Source: Chitinophagaceae bacterium 26-R-25
Lineage (GTDB): Bacteria; Bacteroidota; Bacteroidia; Chitinophagales; Chitinophagaceae
DNA length: 64,000 nucleotides
Reading direction: 5' to 3'
Assembly: GCA_029906195.1 (NCBI GenBank)
Contig: JARWSJ010000001.1
Span: 310,001 to 374,000 of the forward strand
Every line of letters starts with the position of its first letter. Position 1 is the stretch's first letter. A model generated the notes under the pieces. The model ran no database searches. It was given only the letters and a program-made list of their open reading frames with translations, and was not told where the DNA came from. Positions 1-9,533 of the stretch are shown piece after piece. Made by a program: the position numbers and the translations under genes.

Positions 1-499
1 TTGCGCTGGCATCGCGGGTATAAAAAGGCACATCACCAAACATGCTTGTAAGTATGTAATAATACATGGCCCGCAGTGTAGCCGCTTCGCCAATCAATGC
101 AGGCTTCTTTGCTTCCGGGATCGTGGTGGAGTTTTGAATACCTGCAATCGTAGCATTACAAGTCATGATAGCATTGTAAGCATTCGACCATATATTGGCT
201 CCAAACCCTGGATTACCCGCACTTATCGCAAAGGTTTGGTCCACACTGCCTGCATTAAGATACGCAAGGTCGCTTGTGTATTCTGTTGCACATATCAATC
301 CGCCATTGACACCGTCGTAAATGTTGTTGAGTTTTATGTAACATGCATTCAACGCAGACTGTGCTTCTGCTTCGGTTTTATAGAAAGTTTTGGCAGAGGT
401 AAAACTCAATGGCGTTTCATCCAAAAACTTACTGCACCCGCTGATGCACAAAGCGATAACGACGAGCAGGGATATTGAAAATATTTTTATTCGTTTCAT
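1..499 (-). CDS. SusD/RagB-family outer-membrane lipoprotein, N-terminal part
   Basis: This is the start of a SusD-like nutrient-binding lipoprotein; the 3' end lies beyond the window. The reading frame opens with a basic N-terminus and hydrophobic core followed by a lipobox ending in Cys22 (ISGC), so the mature protein should be a surface lipoprotein. After it come the SKFLDE motif and the Ala/Tyr/Asn-rich helical stretch usual at the start of SusD proteins. Only 5 bases separate it from the end of the SusC gene, the classic susCD order, and the pair should be co-transcribed. SusD proteins cap the SusC channel and bind the substrate at the cell surface. The substrate cannot be told from this fragment. 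Family assignment is by motif and context, not by search. Confidence 0.9.
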   Translation of the reverse strand, partial: MKRIKIFSISLLVVIALCISGCSKFLDETPLSFTSAKTFYKTEAEAQSALNACYIKLNNIYDGVNGGLICATEYTSDLAYLNAGSVDQTFAISAGNPGFGANIWSNAYNAIMTCNATIAGIQNSTTIPEAKKPALIGEAATLRAMYYYILTSMFGDVPFYTRDASA

Positions 500-504
500 G
501 ATTT

Positions 505-3500
505 TTAGAATTTAATTTCAGCTGTAAAGGTGATGGTTCTGTTGGGAGGGTATGATCCGTTGTCGATACGGCGAAGGGTAGAAGAGGTGCCGCTTGTATT
601 TACTTCCGGGTCATATCCGATATAATTTTTCAACAAAAACAAATTGCTTCCATTGAGGGAGAGTGCCAATGACTTCAATTTTGAACCGGTAATTTTTGTA
701 AGATCGAAAGTGTAACCAATGGATGCTGCTTTCAGGCGCAAGAAACTTGCATCATATAAAAATCTATCGCTCGGAATATTGTCTTGTGAAGTTGGACGAG
801 GCAAGTCTCCGTCCGGGTTACGCACCGGTTGCCAACGGTTTACCATGTACTCAAACCCTGTAGTCAGGTTCGACGCGTTTCCCAGGAAGTTTCCTGCGGG
901 GAAGTATATTACACCGCCCAATGAATAGTTGAAATAGACAGATAAGAATAGTTTTTTATAGCGCAGTGTGTTCTGCCAACCGCCGTATACGGCCGGATCT
1001 GCATTACCTAAATAAATATCGTCATCCGCATTCAATACACCATCGTGGTTTTGGTCTATATAACGCTGGCGGCCCGGAGCGTAGACAGAGGATACATATT
1101 TTTTGTCTTTTTTATCCTGGTCAATTTCAGCCTGGTTATGCCATACACCGGCGTAACGGAAACCGAAAGCAGCATTCACGGGATATCCTTTCAGGTAACC
1201 ATTGATCATGTAGCTCGCACCGTATGAGAGTGTGTTGGTCACCACTCTTCCCACCAAACCTATGTCATCCACCATTTGTTTGTCGTGCGCGGCGGTAAGG
1301 CTTGTGGACCAGCTAAAATTACGGCTGCGGATAACATCGTAGTTTACGGTAAGCTCAATCCCTTTGTTAGATGTTTTGCCAAAGTTCATCAGCCTTGAAG
1401 AAAAGCCTGTCTGTGTAGGCAATTGTACGGAGAGCAACAAGTCGGAAGTATAACTTTTATAAACTTCAAGTGTTACGTCAAGGCGCTTATTAAATAATGA
1501 AAGGTCAACACCTAAATTATAACTGGTTGTTTTTTCCCATTTCAAACCATCATTGGCAATGTTCGAAGGATAAAAAGCCACAGGCTGCGTTCCGCCAAAT
1601 AGATATCCTGTTGTCGTGGAGCTGAGTCGATCTAATGATTGATAACGTGCAATAGCATCATTGCCTGATGTGCCTGCACTCAAACGAATAGCAAATTCAT
1701 CAAGGTTCACATTCTTCATAAACTTCTCCTTCAACATATTCCAGCGGATGGCAGCGGAAGGAAAATAGGCCCATTTGTTATCGGCGGCAAAGTTGGAAGC
1801 GCCGTCTTTGCGCACAGTGGCCGTGAGATAATATTTCTGGTTATAGTCGTAATTAACACGAGCCAGGTGTGACATACGGGTTTGAATTTGTTTTGAACCG
1901 CTGACACCCAGGTTTGCTTTGTTGGGAATGGAACCTATGTCCCACAAAGCGGTGTTATCGTCATAATAACCACTACCGGTTATGGATATGGCGTTGAAAT
2001 TTTGCTGCTGAACAGTGAACCCGTACATGGCATTTAAATGATGCGTGTCGTGAAATGCATGTTTGTATGAAATGGTATTTTCATTCAGGAGATTATCGTT
2101 CTTGTTGACATTTTTCGCAATCGCATCTCCTGCAGTTCCGCGGCTTGGCATGGTTGCAGGTATCAGTACATCCTGGTTTATACCGGAGTTGGAATATGAA
2201 AGGGAGGAATGCAATACGAGATCATTGATCGGCTGTATATCAAGATATATCATGGCGTTGTTGGTGCCGGTATTCGTGGTATTCTTTCTTAACGTAGCAT
2301 CAAACAAGGGTAGATCTGATACTCCTCCTGAATAGTTTTGCGAGTTCCAGCTGTTCAGTGATCCATCTTCATTATAAATCGGAACAATGGGTGCAACCAT
2401 GGTAGGGGATACACTCCAGTTGTTATATGCGCCGAGGTAGCGCATGGGTTGCTCCTGTTTGGTATTGGAATAAGATAAACGAACACCTGCTTTTGCGTAT
2501 TTACTTAATGTCTGGTCGAGGTTGAGGCGAAACAGGAAACGTCTCATGCTGCTGTTCAAAATAACGCCCTGGTCATTGTCATAACTGCCGGAAAAAAAAT
2601 ACCTGGTGGTTTTACTGCCGCCGGAGGCTGTGAATGAGACATTGGCAAACGGTGCTCTGCGGGTTATGGCTCTTTGCCAATCGGAGCCTTTACCTAAGGA
2701 AAGCGGATCAGGGAAAGGATAATTTTCCAACGGCTGCGTTGCGTTGGCAGCGCTGGTTAAATAAAAATTATCATTTAGCATTTGTGCATATTCAGTAGCA
2801 CCCATCAATGGAAGGTAACTGGGCTGTTCCGCAAAACCCAGTGATGTTTTGAGATTGAAATTGGTTTTACCGCCCAGGTCCTTACCCATTTTAGTGGTAA
2901 TGATGATTACGCCATTTGCACCACGTGAACCGTAGATAGCAGTAGACGAAGCATCTTTCAATACACTGATGCCGGCAATATCCGATGGATTCAAATCGTT
3001 GAGGTTGTTAATGCCATCTATTACGCCGTCTACAACATACAGGGGTTCATTACTGGCAGAGATAGATCTCGTACCCCGAATGCGCACGGTAGTACCAGAA
3101 CCGGGCGCTCCGTCAACACTCATAAACTCTGCACCGGCTATTCTTCCTGCAAGCATCTGGTCGACACGTGTCACCGGTATATTCTGCAAGTCCTGCATTT
3201 TAACCGTGGAAACAGCACCCGTGATATCTTGTTTACGCACCCGACCGTAACCTACCTCGACCTGCACTTCTTCCAGTTTCTCTATTCTCGTGCTCAGTTT
3301 AACCCTGGACGGTACGCTATTGGCGTTCATCCTTTTCTCTTCATACCCTATACTGGAAAATACCAAAACATCCGAACCTTTTGCACTGATGGAAAATTCA
3401 CCAGTGGCATCGGTTTGTACAGCTTTTTGGGTTCCGGCAACAGCTACAGTAGCCCTTGCAAGAGGATTGCCGAGTGAATCAGTGACTGTCCCTCTTATTG

Positions 3501-3897
3501 TATCTACCGGTAATGCTACATCGGCAGTTGCATTTATGGGAAACGCAATTGCCTTCCCTGCATCGAGTTGCGCTTCAACTACAACCGTCCTGCCTTTAAT
3601 AATATAATCGAGTGGTTGTTTGCTGAAAACCTCTCGCAGGGCGTCGGCAATCCTTATCTTTTTCAATTCAACGGTGACAGGTACGGATTTCTGCATGTCT
3701 TTATCGTTGTAGATAAAGAGATAGCCTGTCTGTTTTTTGAATTCGTTTAATACATTCTCAAGAGTTCCGTTCTTTACTTTGTAAGAAACTTCCTGGGAAT
3801 TAACACGTGCGCTGACTTGCAGGCAGAAGCAAAACAAAAACAAAGCTGTAAGTCTCATAATGATGAGCAGTTTTGGTTTTTTGGTTCGAAATTTCAT
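505..3897 (-). CDS. SusC/RagA-family TonB-dependent receptor with N-terminal STN domain
   Basis: Outer-membrane TonB-dependent transporter that works with the SusD partner downstream. Domains in order: signal peptide (about residues 1-35), a secretin/TonB short N-terminal (STN) signalling domain (about 40-110), a carboxypeptidase-regulatory-like beta domain (about 133-205, starting DTIRGTVTDSLGNPLA), a plug with the usual YVVDGV and SVLKDASSTAIYGSRGANG motifs (about 215-340), and a long beta-barrel ending in aromatic Phe. The STN domain marks it as a transducing receptor: family knowledge says it passes a substrate signal to FecR in the periplasm, and a FecR gene and an ECF sigma gene lie directly upstream on the same strand. 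The length of 1130 residues is normal for the transducer subtype. Substrate unknown. Confidence 0.95.
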   Translation of the reverse strand: MKFRTKKPKLLIIMRLTALFLFCFCLQVSARVNSQEVSYKVKNGTLENVLNEFKKQTGYLFIYNDKDMQKSVPVTVELKKIRIADALREVFSKQPLDYIIKGRTVVVEAQLDAGKAIAFPINATADVALPVDTIRGTVTDSLGNPLARATVAVAGTQKAVQTDATGEFSISAKGSDVLVFSSIGYEEKRMNANSVPSRVKLSTRIEKLEEVQVEVGYGRVRKQDITGAVSTVKMQDLQNIPVTRVDQMLAGRIAGAEFMSVDGAPGSGTTVRIRGTRSISASNEPLYVVDGVIDGINNLNDLNPSDIAGISVLKDASSTAIYGSRGANGVIIITTKMGKDLGGKTNFNLKTSLGFAEQPSYLPLMGATEYAQMLNDNFYLTSAANATQPLENYPFPDPLSLGKGSDWQRAITRRAPFANVSFTASGGSKTTRYFFSGSYDNDQGVILNSSMRRFLFRLNLDQTLSKYAKAGVRLSYSNTKQEQPMRYLGAYNNWSVSPTMVAPIVPIYNEDGSLNSWNSQNYSGGVSDLPLFDATLRKNTTNTGTNNAMIYLDIQPINDLVLHSSLSYSNSGINQDVLIPATMPSRGTAGDAIAKNVNKNDNLLNENTISYKHAFHDTHHLNAMYGFTVQQQNFNAISITGSGYYDDNTALWDIGSIPNKANLGVSGSKQIQTRMSHLARVNYDYNQKYYLTATVRKDGASNFAADNKWAYFPSAAIRWNMLKEKFMKNVNLDEFAIRLSAGTSGNDAIARYQSLDRLSSTTTGYLFGGTQPVAFYPSNIANDGLKWEKTTSYNLGVDLSLFNKRLDVTLEVYKSYTSDLLLSVQLPTQTGFSSRLMNFGKTSNKGIELTVNYDVIRSRNFSWSTSLTAAHDKQMVDDIGLVGRVVTNTLSYGASYMINGYLKGYPVNAAFGFRYAGVWHNQAEIDQDKKDKKYVSSVYAPGRQRYIDQNHDGVLNADDDIYLGNADPAVYGGWQNTLRYKKLFLSVYFNYSLGGVIYFPAGNFLGNASNLTTGFEYMVNRWQPVRNPDGDLPRPTSQDNIPSDRFLYDASFLRLKAASIGYTFDLTKITGSKLKSLALSLNGSNLFLLKNYIGYDPEVNTSGTSSTLRRIDNGSYPPNRTITFTAEIKF

Positions 3898-4025
3898 AAT
3901 TTCACTTGTTTGTGGGTTTGTCGATATGTCCTCGCCGGACTTTTATATTGCCTGACTCAGAAACTTATGCCGGCTTTCTGTTACCGCAGGAAACCGGTTT
4001 TTCATTTCTGAGCAATACACATTGT

Positions 4026-5186
4026 TTATGGCAGCACTACAATCCGCTTGTCTTCTTCGATCCTGAACCTTACGTGCATCCTTTTAAGATTATCCAATGC
4101 ATCGGCCAGCGTCATGCCTCTTTCCATTTCTCCCGTAAATGTCTCATCGGGTACATTACCTTCATAACGCACTTCCACATCATACCATCTTGTAAATTGC
4201 CGAAGCACCGTTGTTAAATCAGCATGATCAAAACTGAACAACCCGTTGCGCCATGCGATAGCCTGTTCCACATTACCATTACCCAAACGAAGCAGTCCGT
4301 TTTTATTGACAGATTCTTTTCCTTTTGTAAGCACTACTTTATTTCCCGCAACAGTAACGCTTGCGGTGCCTTCTATCAATGTTGTACGGATCACCTCTTC
4401 ATCATCATAGGCATTAATATTGAACTCTGTGCCTATGTCTTCCACCAGCTGGTCTTTTACCTGCACTCGAAACGGCTTACGGTCATCATGTATAACACTG
4501 AAACTCGCTTCACCTGTCATACTCACCAGCCGCTCATCGCCCGTAAATTGTAAAGGATAGCGCACAGAAGAACCTGCATTAACCCAAACGGTAGAACCAT
4601 CCGGTAATACAGCGGTAGTCTTACGGCCTTTATCCGCAATAATTTCATTGTAGAGAATAGTTGGTGTGTTATTATTACCGTTACCCTTGTAAATAATTTT
4701 ACCAGCCTCTTTAAATATGCTCATGTTCTCATCCCTGGCGATAAGGCCGTCTTTCAAAGAGTCAATGGTAACAATATTCCCGTTGCTTAATCGGAGTTTT
4801 GCACCATCGCGACCAGGCATCACATTGCCGGTATAACTGGTTGCAACGGGCTTGGTTTTATTTTGATTTATAACATAAAAAGTTGCAGTGCCGGCAAGCA
4901 ATAAAAGGATAGCCGCGGCAATCCGGCGAACCGGGTAAAGTATAAAAACTTTTTTGCGATTTTCTTCTTTACGTGGACTAGCCTGCAATCTGGCCCATGC
5001 TTTATCGGCATTGTAGCCATCCATTTTTTTAAGAAAGGAGGCAATTATCTCAGGGTGTTGAAGTTCATCCAACAATACTTGATGGCCAGCGTCTGCGTCG
5101 GCCCATTCCTGTAATAGGATTTGTTCTTGTATGGATATATCCTCGCGGAGGGAGCGTAAAAGGATATCTTTAATTTTTTCGTTCAT
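4026..5186 (-). CDS. FecR-family anti-sigma factor
   Basis: Inner-membrane anti-sigma/signal-relay protein of 386 residues. A cytoplasmic N-terminal region (1-85) is followed by one membrane segment (about 88-107, IAAAILLLLAGTATFYVI), a periplasmic FecR domain (about 185-285, with TTAVLPDGSTVWVNAGS) and a C-terminal DUF4974 domain (about 315-386) of the kind that contacts the STN domain of SusC-type receptors. It lies between the sigma gene and the SusC gene, all on the minus strand, with 36 and 128 bases of spacing. This is the FecI-FecR-FecA relay layout: substrate binding at SusC relieves inhibition of the sigma factor. The ATG start is supported by the intact N-terminal domain. Confidence 0.93.
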   Translation of the reverse strand: MNEKIKDILLRSLREDISIQEQILLQEWADADAGHQVLLDELQHPEIIASFLKKMDGYNADKAWARLQASPRKEENRKKVFILYPVRRIAAAILLLLAGTATFYVINQNKTKPVATSYTGNVMPGRDGAKLRLSNGNIVTIDSLKDGLIARDENMSIFKEAGKIIYKGNGNNNTPTILYNEIIADKGRKTTAVLPDGSTVWVNAGSSVRYPLQFTGDERLVSMTGEASFSVIHDDRKPFRVQVKDQLVEDIGTEFNINAYDDEEVIRTTLIEGTASVTVAGNKVVLTKGKESVNKNGLLRLGNGNVEQAIAWRNGLFSFDHADLTTVLRQFTRWYDVEVRYEGNVPDETFTGEMERGMTLADALDNLKRMHVRFRIEEDKRIVVLP

Positions 5187-5222
5187 CGGTTGTATTGCTA
5201 TACCGACAACCGAAATGAGATT

Positions 5223-5873
5223 TTATCCAAAGAGATTTCCGGAGTTTACAATTTCTTCATATTGGGGGCTATGGAGGCTGACTAACCAAACAAGTATTAT
5301 CATGAACGCTTCTAACTTACCCAACTTCAACAAGCGTGTACGCAAGAGCTCTATGGCTCTTGCTTTTTGGCTTCGTACAGTCTGAACATTAATATGCAAT
5401 TCTTCCGCGATGTCCTTGTTGCTGCGCCCTTCCAGGAAGATCATTGTAAATATTTTGCGACATTGATCCGGAAGGCCCTCTATTTCCTGATAAATCGCTT
5501 GTATAACCTCTGCTCTCATTATTTCTGTTGTCAACGGATTATCAGCAGATTCACCCTGTTGAAGGTATTTGATCTTTTCGTGTATATCGGACCTGGTTTT
5601 AAGTTGTGACAGGTAATTGACGGATGCATTGTAAACAGAGCGATACAAGTAACGTTTGATGTTTTCTTTTGCAGCAAACTGATTTCGAATATTAAAAGCT
5701 GCTATCATTGATTCGGTAACGATATCCTCCGCCTGTGCTTTATGTTGGGTAATCCGTTCTGTGTAGAAGCATAAAGAGTAGAATAGCTCATCGAAAACAA
5801 TTCTTTCAGCCACAGGCTCTTTGCGCAGAAATGCTTCCCAGATATCGGTATCACTTTGGTTTATAGTCTTCAT
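5223..5873 (-). CDS. ECF sigma factor (FecI/RpoE-like) of the susCD locus
   Basis: Extracytoplasmic-function sigma factor of 216 residues. Region 2 is seen in the first half (AEDIVTESMIAAFNIRNQF), and region 4 with its helix-turn-helix in the second half (LEGRSNKDIAEELHINVQTV). It should direct RNA polymerase to the susCD operon when released by the neighbouring FecR. A TTG codon one triplet upstream is open, but the ATG used here is the more likely start. The protein carries a C-terminal tail of about 30 residues beyond region 4 with a hydrophobic run (AFMIILVWLVSL), which is longer than in simple ECF factors and could tether or regulate it; that role is inference. Confidence 0.92.
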   Translation of the reverse strand: MKTINQSDTDIWEAFLRKEPVAERIVFDELFYSLCFYTERITQHKAQAEDIVTESMIAAFNIRNQFAAKENIKRYLYRSVYNASVNYLSQLKTRSDIHEKIKYLQQGESADNPLTTEIMRAEVIQAIYQEIEGLPDQCRKIFTMIFLEGRSNKDIAEELHINVQTVRSQKARAIELLRTRLLKLGKLEAFMIILVWLVSLHSPQYEEIVNSGNLFG

Positions 5874-6490
5874 CAAACAGATTTATCATTCCCCCGGAAA
5901 AGCTGTAAGGTTATGCAACGCAATTCATCACTTATGAAACAAAGCATCGCCAACATTTGTACTCAAAGCACAAAGCACTAAACCTAATCTTAATAACGGG
6001 GAATACATTGTTGGCAAAGTATCAAAAGATTGTTTGCCTGGCAAGGTTAAGTTTGTATTAAGAGATAGAAGTGATTGAGATATTACCCAACGGGCACAGT
6101 CATGCTGCAGTGTACTTAGTGCAACTGCATCTGTTCTTTTTCAGGGTAGGTGATGAATTGAATCACTCGCTGCACAATTTAATTTGACATTTTTGACTCT
6201 CCCTCAAAGCATTGCTACAGGATTGACATTGCCAATTTAGCAGGCAAACTTTCTGGTAATGCTACAAGACATTAAAGCCTATTTGCAATTAAGAAGAGTC
6301 CGGATATATTTGATATCATTCATTCTAACACCAGAGCCTTTCTTTTGCCAAGCTTTTCGTGTGTCCTGAAATGAACATTGTGATAAGATGTTCAGTGCTG
6401 AATAAGTGATGGCAGACGGCCTGCCGCACACGTCATGCAGTTGAAGTGTGCAAACCACCCAAAGGTGCTTTATTCAAAAGATATGGTATT
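5874..6490. other. Gene-free spacer between ECF sigma gene and intron
   Basis: About 600 bases with no open frame that looks like a gene. It should contain the promoter of the minus-strand sigma operon; no exact TAnnTTTG element is placed with confidence. The end next to the intron is its 5' exon, and it shows no coding frame, so the intron sits in intergenic DNA. Confidence 0.5.
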
Positions 6491-6941
6491 GAGCGTTTGG
6501 GTTAAAAGGCTAGCGATGAGCTGGTCAGGTGCGTGTAGTGAAGCTGAATGTAAATGAACCGTTTATTTAATGTGTCGAAAGCAAACAAATGTTGGTAAAA
6601 CTGTCAGCGAGAAAAGTATGGCAGGATAACTGTAACGGGCGTACTGCTTACTGGTTACGGACCAACCGGCATAAAGACGGCAGGAGCACTACACAGGCGC
6701 TTATTCGGAACAGGAGAGGCTACTTGTCGGTGTGCTATTATGCTTTGCAGAATGTTTCTTTTAGAAACAGGCGATATAAGAAACTTATAAGGGCAATACT
6801 GCAACTCAATCTCGGCGAAGTCGGGAGATACGACAAGTAGCGTCGGACGAAGTCATAGTAGTGATGACCTTCTGTGAAAACAGAAACGAGCGAAGGACTT
6901 CGGTTATCTAGTCAAAGTATTTTATCACAACTTAATGGTTG

Positions 6942-8231
6942 ATGTTTAAGCTGGAAAGCAGTTTATGCAACCAGCAAGGAAGACGAAGAAAGAAAATGAC
7001 AAAATCATTGCCAATTACTCAGGAGATGGTAATGAATAGTTATCTGAAGGTGGATGCCAAAAATGGTGGCGCAGGTATAGATAAACAAAGTATAGAAATG
7101 TTTAACAAAGACCTGTCAAGTAACCTGTACAAAATTTGGAATCGCATGACATCAGGAAGCTATTTTCCTCCGCCTGTAAGAACTGTACTTATTCCCAAGA
7201 AACAAGGAGGGATAAGACCGTTAGGAATTCCGACAGTAAGTGATCGTATTGCACAAGGAGTAGTAAAGGACTACATTGAGCCTACTTTGGAAGCCACCTT
7301 TCATAACAGCTCTTATGGGTACAGACCCGACAGAAGTGCACATGATGCGCTTAGCCAATGTCAAGACAACTGCATTAGGTATGCATGGGTGATAGATGTT
7401 GACATTAAAGGGTTCTTTGATAATATCAATCATGACGTAACGAAGCAGCTGTTACAGAAACATATCCATGAAAATTGGGTATTGATGTATATTGATAGAT
7501 GGCTCAACGCTGGTGTTGAACAAGATGACGGAACCATTGTTGCAAGAACGAAAGGTACGCCACAGGGAGGTGTGATAAGTCCTGTGCTGGCAAATTTGTA
7601 CCTGCATCATGCTTTTGACACATGGATGGATGAAAACAATTCGCAATGCCCTTTTGAGCGCTATGCGGATGACATAGTAATTCATTGTCGTACTAAAGCA
7701 GAAGCAGAGCAGTTAATGTTTAAGATTGCGAAAAGAATGGAAGAATATTCTCTTACTCTTCATTCCGAAAAGACAAAGATTGTATACTGCAAAAACTACC
7801 TTAGAACTGAACAACATGTCAACGAGAGCTTTACATTCTTAGGCTATAGTTATCAGCCGAGAAGAAAGAGAGACAGGTTTGCCAGAGGTAATAAATCGTA
7901 TATGATCTTTGCTCCGGCTATCAGTAACAACGCTAAGACAAGTATTCGGAAGGCACTTAAAGCATCATTAAATACCAGAAATATTAACATGACGCTAAAA
8001 GGCTTTGCCACTATTCTTAATCCAAAAATTAGGGGATGGGTGAATTACTACACAAGATTCTATAGAGAGCTTACTCTCGAGATTTTTCATTATCTGAATA
8101 CCCTTATTAGGAAATGGATTAGGAACAAATACAGGACAAAGCGAAGACCTAAGATGTTTGAAAAATATCGTGCGATACAAAAAGCGGAACCTACTTTGTT
8201 TTATCATTGGAGATTGGGCATAATTGAATGA
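6942..8231 (+). CDS. ltrA: Group II intron-encoded reverse transcriptase/maturase
   Basis: Intron-encoded protein of 429 residues that helps the intron splice and reverse-transcribes it during retrohoming. The reverse-transcriptase palm is seen with IRPLGIPTVSDRIAQ, YGYRPDRSAHDAL, DVDIKGFFDNINHD, GTPQGGVISPVLANLYLH and the catalytic YADD (about residue 240). After it comes the maturase (GIIM/X) domain, with FLGYSYQPRR and NPKIRGWVNYYTRF. The protein ends shortly after, so no HNH endonuclease domain is present; such introns usually home at replication forks rather than by second-strand cleavage (family knowledge). An ATG three bases after a TTG is used as start. The gene symbol follows the common name of the family; orthology to lactococcal LtrA is not claimed. 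Confidence 0.93.
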   Translation: MFKLESSLCNQQGRRRKKMTKSLPITQEMVMNSYLKVDAKNGGAGIDKQSIEMFNKDLSSNLYKIWNRMTSGSYFPPPVRTVLIPKKQGGIRPLGIPTVSDRIAQGVVKDYIEPTLEATFHNSSYGYRPDRSAHDALSQCQDNCIRYAWVIDVDIKGFFDNINHDVTKQLLQKHIHENWVLMYIDRWLNAGVEQDDGTIVARTKGTPQGGVISPVLANLYLHHAFDTWMDENNSQCPFERYADDIVIHCRTKAEAEQLMFKIAKRMEEYSLTLHSEKTKIVYCKNYLRTEQHVNESFTFLGYSYQPRRKRDRFARGNKSYMIFAPAISNNAKTSIRKALKASLNTRNINMTLKGFATILNPKIRGWVNYYTRFYRELTLEIFHYLNTLIRKWIRNKYRTKRRPKMFEKYRAIQKAEPTLFYHWRLGIIE

Positions 8232-8245
8232 TGATTAGATAACAA

Positions 8246-8279
8246 GAGCCGTGTGAGGTGAGAGTCTCACGCACGGTTC
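8246..8279 (+). ncRNA. Group II intron domain V
   Basis: 34-nt catalytic hairpin starting GAGCCGUGUGAG and ending CACGCACGGUUC, with the AGC catalytic triad near its 5' end and a GAGA-type tetraloop region. Its position 15 bases after the maturase stop codon is standard. This is the strongest evidence that the ribozyme is intact at its 3' side. Confidence 0.9.
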
Positions 8280-8400
8280 CGTGAGCGGCTTGGGCTGAAA
8301 TGCCCAGGCCTACTCGACTTTGGCGCTTGAAAAGAAAAGCGCGACGAAAAAAGCCACCTCCTTACAGAGATGACTTGCATTAACAGGTAGTTTATTATTG

Positions 8401-9447
8401 TTAGCTGAGTGACATACGATCCATGCAAAGATTAAAAGCTGTTTGTGTTCGCAATTGCGCCACGCCTCCAAGTAATACGGATTTTAGTTTTGTTTCGTCA
8501 TTTTTATATTGTTTCACATTTTGAAAATACCCTGTGATGCCGTTGTATACACCAAACAAAGTTCCTTTGGTTGTCTCCAGTTGTTGGGAAGTCGCGGCCA
8601 ATGTGTATTCAAAAGTCTTGTCGCAAATGTTGATGAATTGAGTGGAGAGTTCGTCCTCTTGTCCGGCCTGTACTTTTTGAAGGACTTCTTTATTAGGAAC
8701 CATAGCGAGTTGAATCAGCTTCTTAATTTCCTGATCTTCTATTTTAATTTTCGCCCACTGGTTAAAGATGTCGTTCATGTCAGCGGAGAGCCTGCTCGTG
8801 ATACCCATTAATGTGTGCGCCTGTACGAGTCTTTCCTTTGCACTAGGTGTGTGACGTATTTTAAATGAATTGCTGCAGTTGTTCAGTGCAGCGGCTAAAG
8901 TGTTCGCACAGACTACGCGTATAGGCGTGAAGGCGGCCGTAATGCTTCCAAAACCATCATGCGAAGTGGTCAGGAAAAGATATTGTTCAATTAAATCATC
9001 GCGTCCTACCTTGATATAGGAGGGCAGTTTGGCAGTAATAAAAATTCTTTCACCATTGCCGAGTGCGCCCGCTGTTTCATACTGGATGCCGTCTCCTCCA
9101 ACAATCTCGTCAAAGAAAGTAAAAGCATCAATGTTTTGCACGATCTCGTAATCTTTGCCCACTACACCCAACACTTGCTCTGTATCAGTGCGAACCTTTG
9201 CATAGTAATTTGGCACTTCAATTTCAGGGATTTTGATTTCTACATCGGGGTTAGCTTCTTCGCTTTCATTGTCGTAAGTAAACAACTTTCTTTTTTCAAC
9301 TGTATAATTAAGGCCTGCAAACTCAATCGCTTCTTTACTGGTGGGATAATTTTCAACAATGGTTCCAAGGCCGTGCCAGGCCTTTTGCTGTACATTAAAG
9401 AAACTGTGATTACCTGTTGTTTCATTGAAATTAATGTTGTGTGCCAT
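8401..9447 (-). CDS. DUF932 domain protein (phage/plasmid-like)
   Basis: A 348-residue cytoplasmic protein of the DUF932 family. The N-terminus AWHGLGTIVENYPTSKEAIE and later FLTTSHDGFGSITAAFTPIRVVCANTL are typical. Biochemical role is unknown; relatives are found on phages, plasmids and integrative conjugative elements of Bacteroidota. An upstream in-frame ATG would add 15 residues, but the start chosen gives the family-like MAHNINF beginning and has a purine-rich run before it. The SSB gene lies 86 bases upstream on the same strand and is probably co-transcribed. Together with the SSB it suggests a remnant of a mobile element; no integrase, relaxase or Tra gene is present in the window. Confidence 0.85.
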   Translation of the reverse strand: MAHNINFNETTGNHSFFNVQQKAWHGLGTIVENYPTSKEAIEFAGLNYTVEKRKLFTYDNESEEANPDVEIKIPEIEVPNYYAKVRTDTEQVLGVVGKDYEIVQNIDAFTFFDEIVGGDGIQYETAGALGNGERIFITAKLPSYIKVGRDDLIEQYLFLTTSHDGFGSITAAFTPIRVVCANTLAAALNNCSNSFKIRHTPSAKERLVQAHTLMGITSRLSADMNDIFNQWAKIKIEDQEIKKLIQLAMVPNKEVLQKVQAGQEDELSTQFINICDKTFEYTLAATSQQLETTKGTLFGVYNGITGYFQNVKQYKNDETKLKSVLLGGVAQLRTQTAFNLCMDRMSLS

Positions 9448-9514
9448 GTTCTTAGTATTTAAAATGTTTGAGTGACAAATTGAGTAAAGCATTGAAAAAG
9501 CGTGACGCAGTGAA

Positions 9515-9529
9515 TCCGCGCCACGCGGA
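9515..9529 (-). terminator. Short GC-rich hairpin between SSB and DUF932 genes
   Basis: Perfect 6-bp stem (TCCGCG/CGCGGA) with a 3-base loop, just after the SSB stop codon. There is no U-run right behind it, so it may be an attenuator or mRNA-stabilising hairpin rather than a full terminator. Confidence 0.3.
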
Positions 9530-9533
9530 GGTT

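Larger units (their letters stand above)
6491..8318 (+). mobile_element. Group II intron (ribozyme plus maturase ORF)
   Basis: A complete-looking bacterial group II intron. The 3' end is clear: a 34-nt domain V hairpin, a short domain VI hairpin built on GGGC/GCCC arms, and a terminal CTCGAC giving the usual A-pyrimidine end near 8318. The maturase gene occupies domain IV. The 5' boundary is uncertain. GTGCG at 6529 fits the GUGYG start rule, but the bases just before it fold into a 7-bp hairpin with G-U pairs (arms 6508-6514 and 6520-6526), as expected of domain I, so a start at the GAGCG near 6491 is preferred. Plus-strand orientation opposes the genes on both sides. No interrupted gene is seen. 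Confidence 0.8.

Noticed and set aside
719-3477. Several plus-strand frames of 60-105 codons opposite the SusC gene
   Set aside because: They lie wholly inside a strong minus-strand gene with complete domains and show no protein-like motifs; they are shadows of its codon pattern.
6529-6533. GTGCG as the 5' end of the group II intron
   Set aside because: It fits the GUGYG rule, but the bases just upstream form a hairpin expected inside domain I, so an earlier start is preferred. Kept as an alternative, not excluded.
6589-6840. 83-codon plus-strand frame inside the intron
   Set aside because: It falls in ribozyme domain I, which is conserved as RNA rather than protein.
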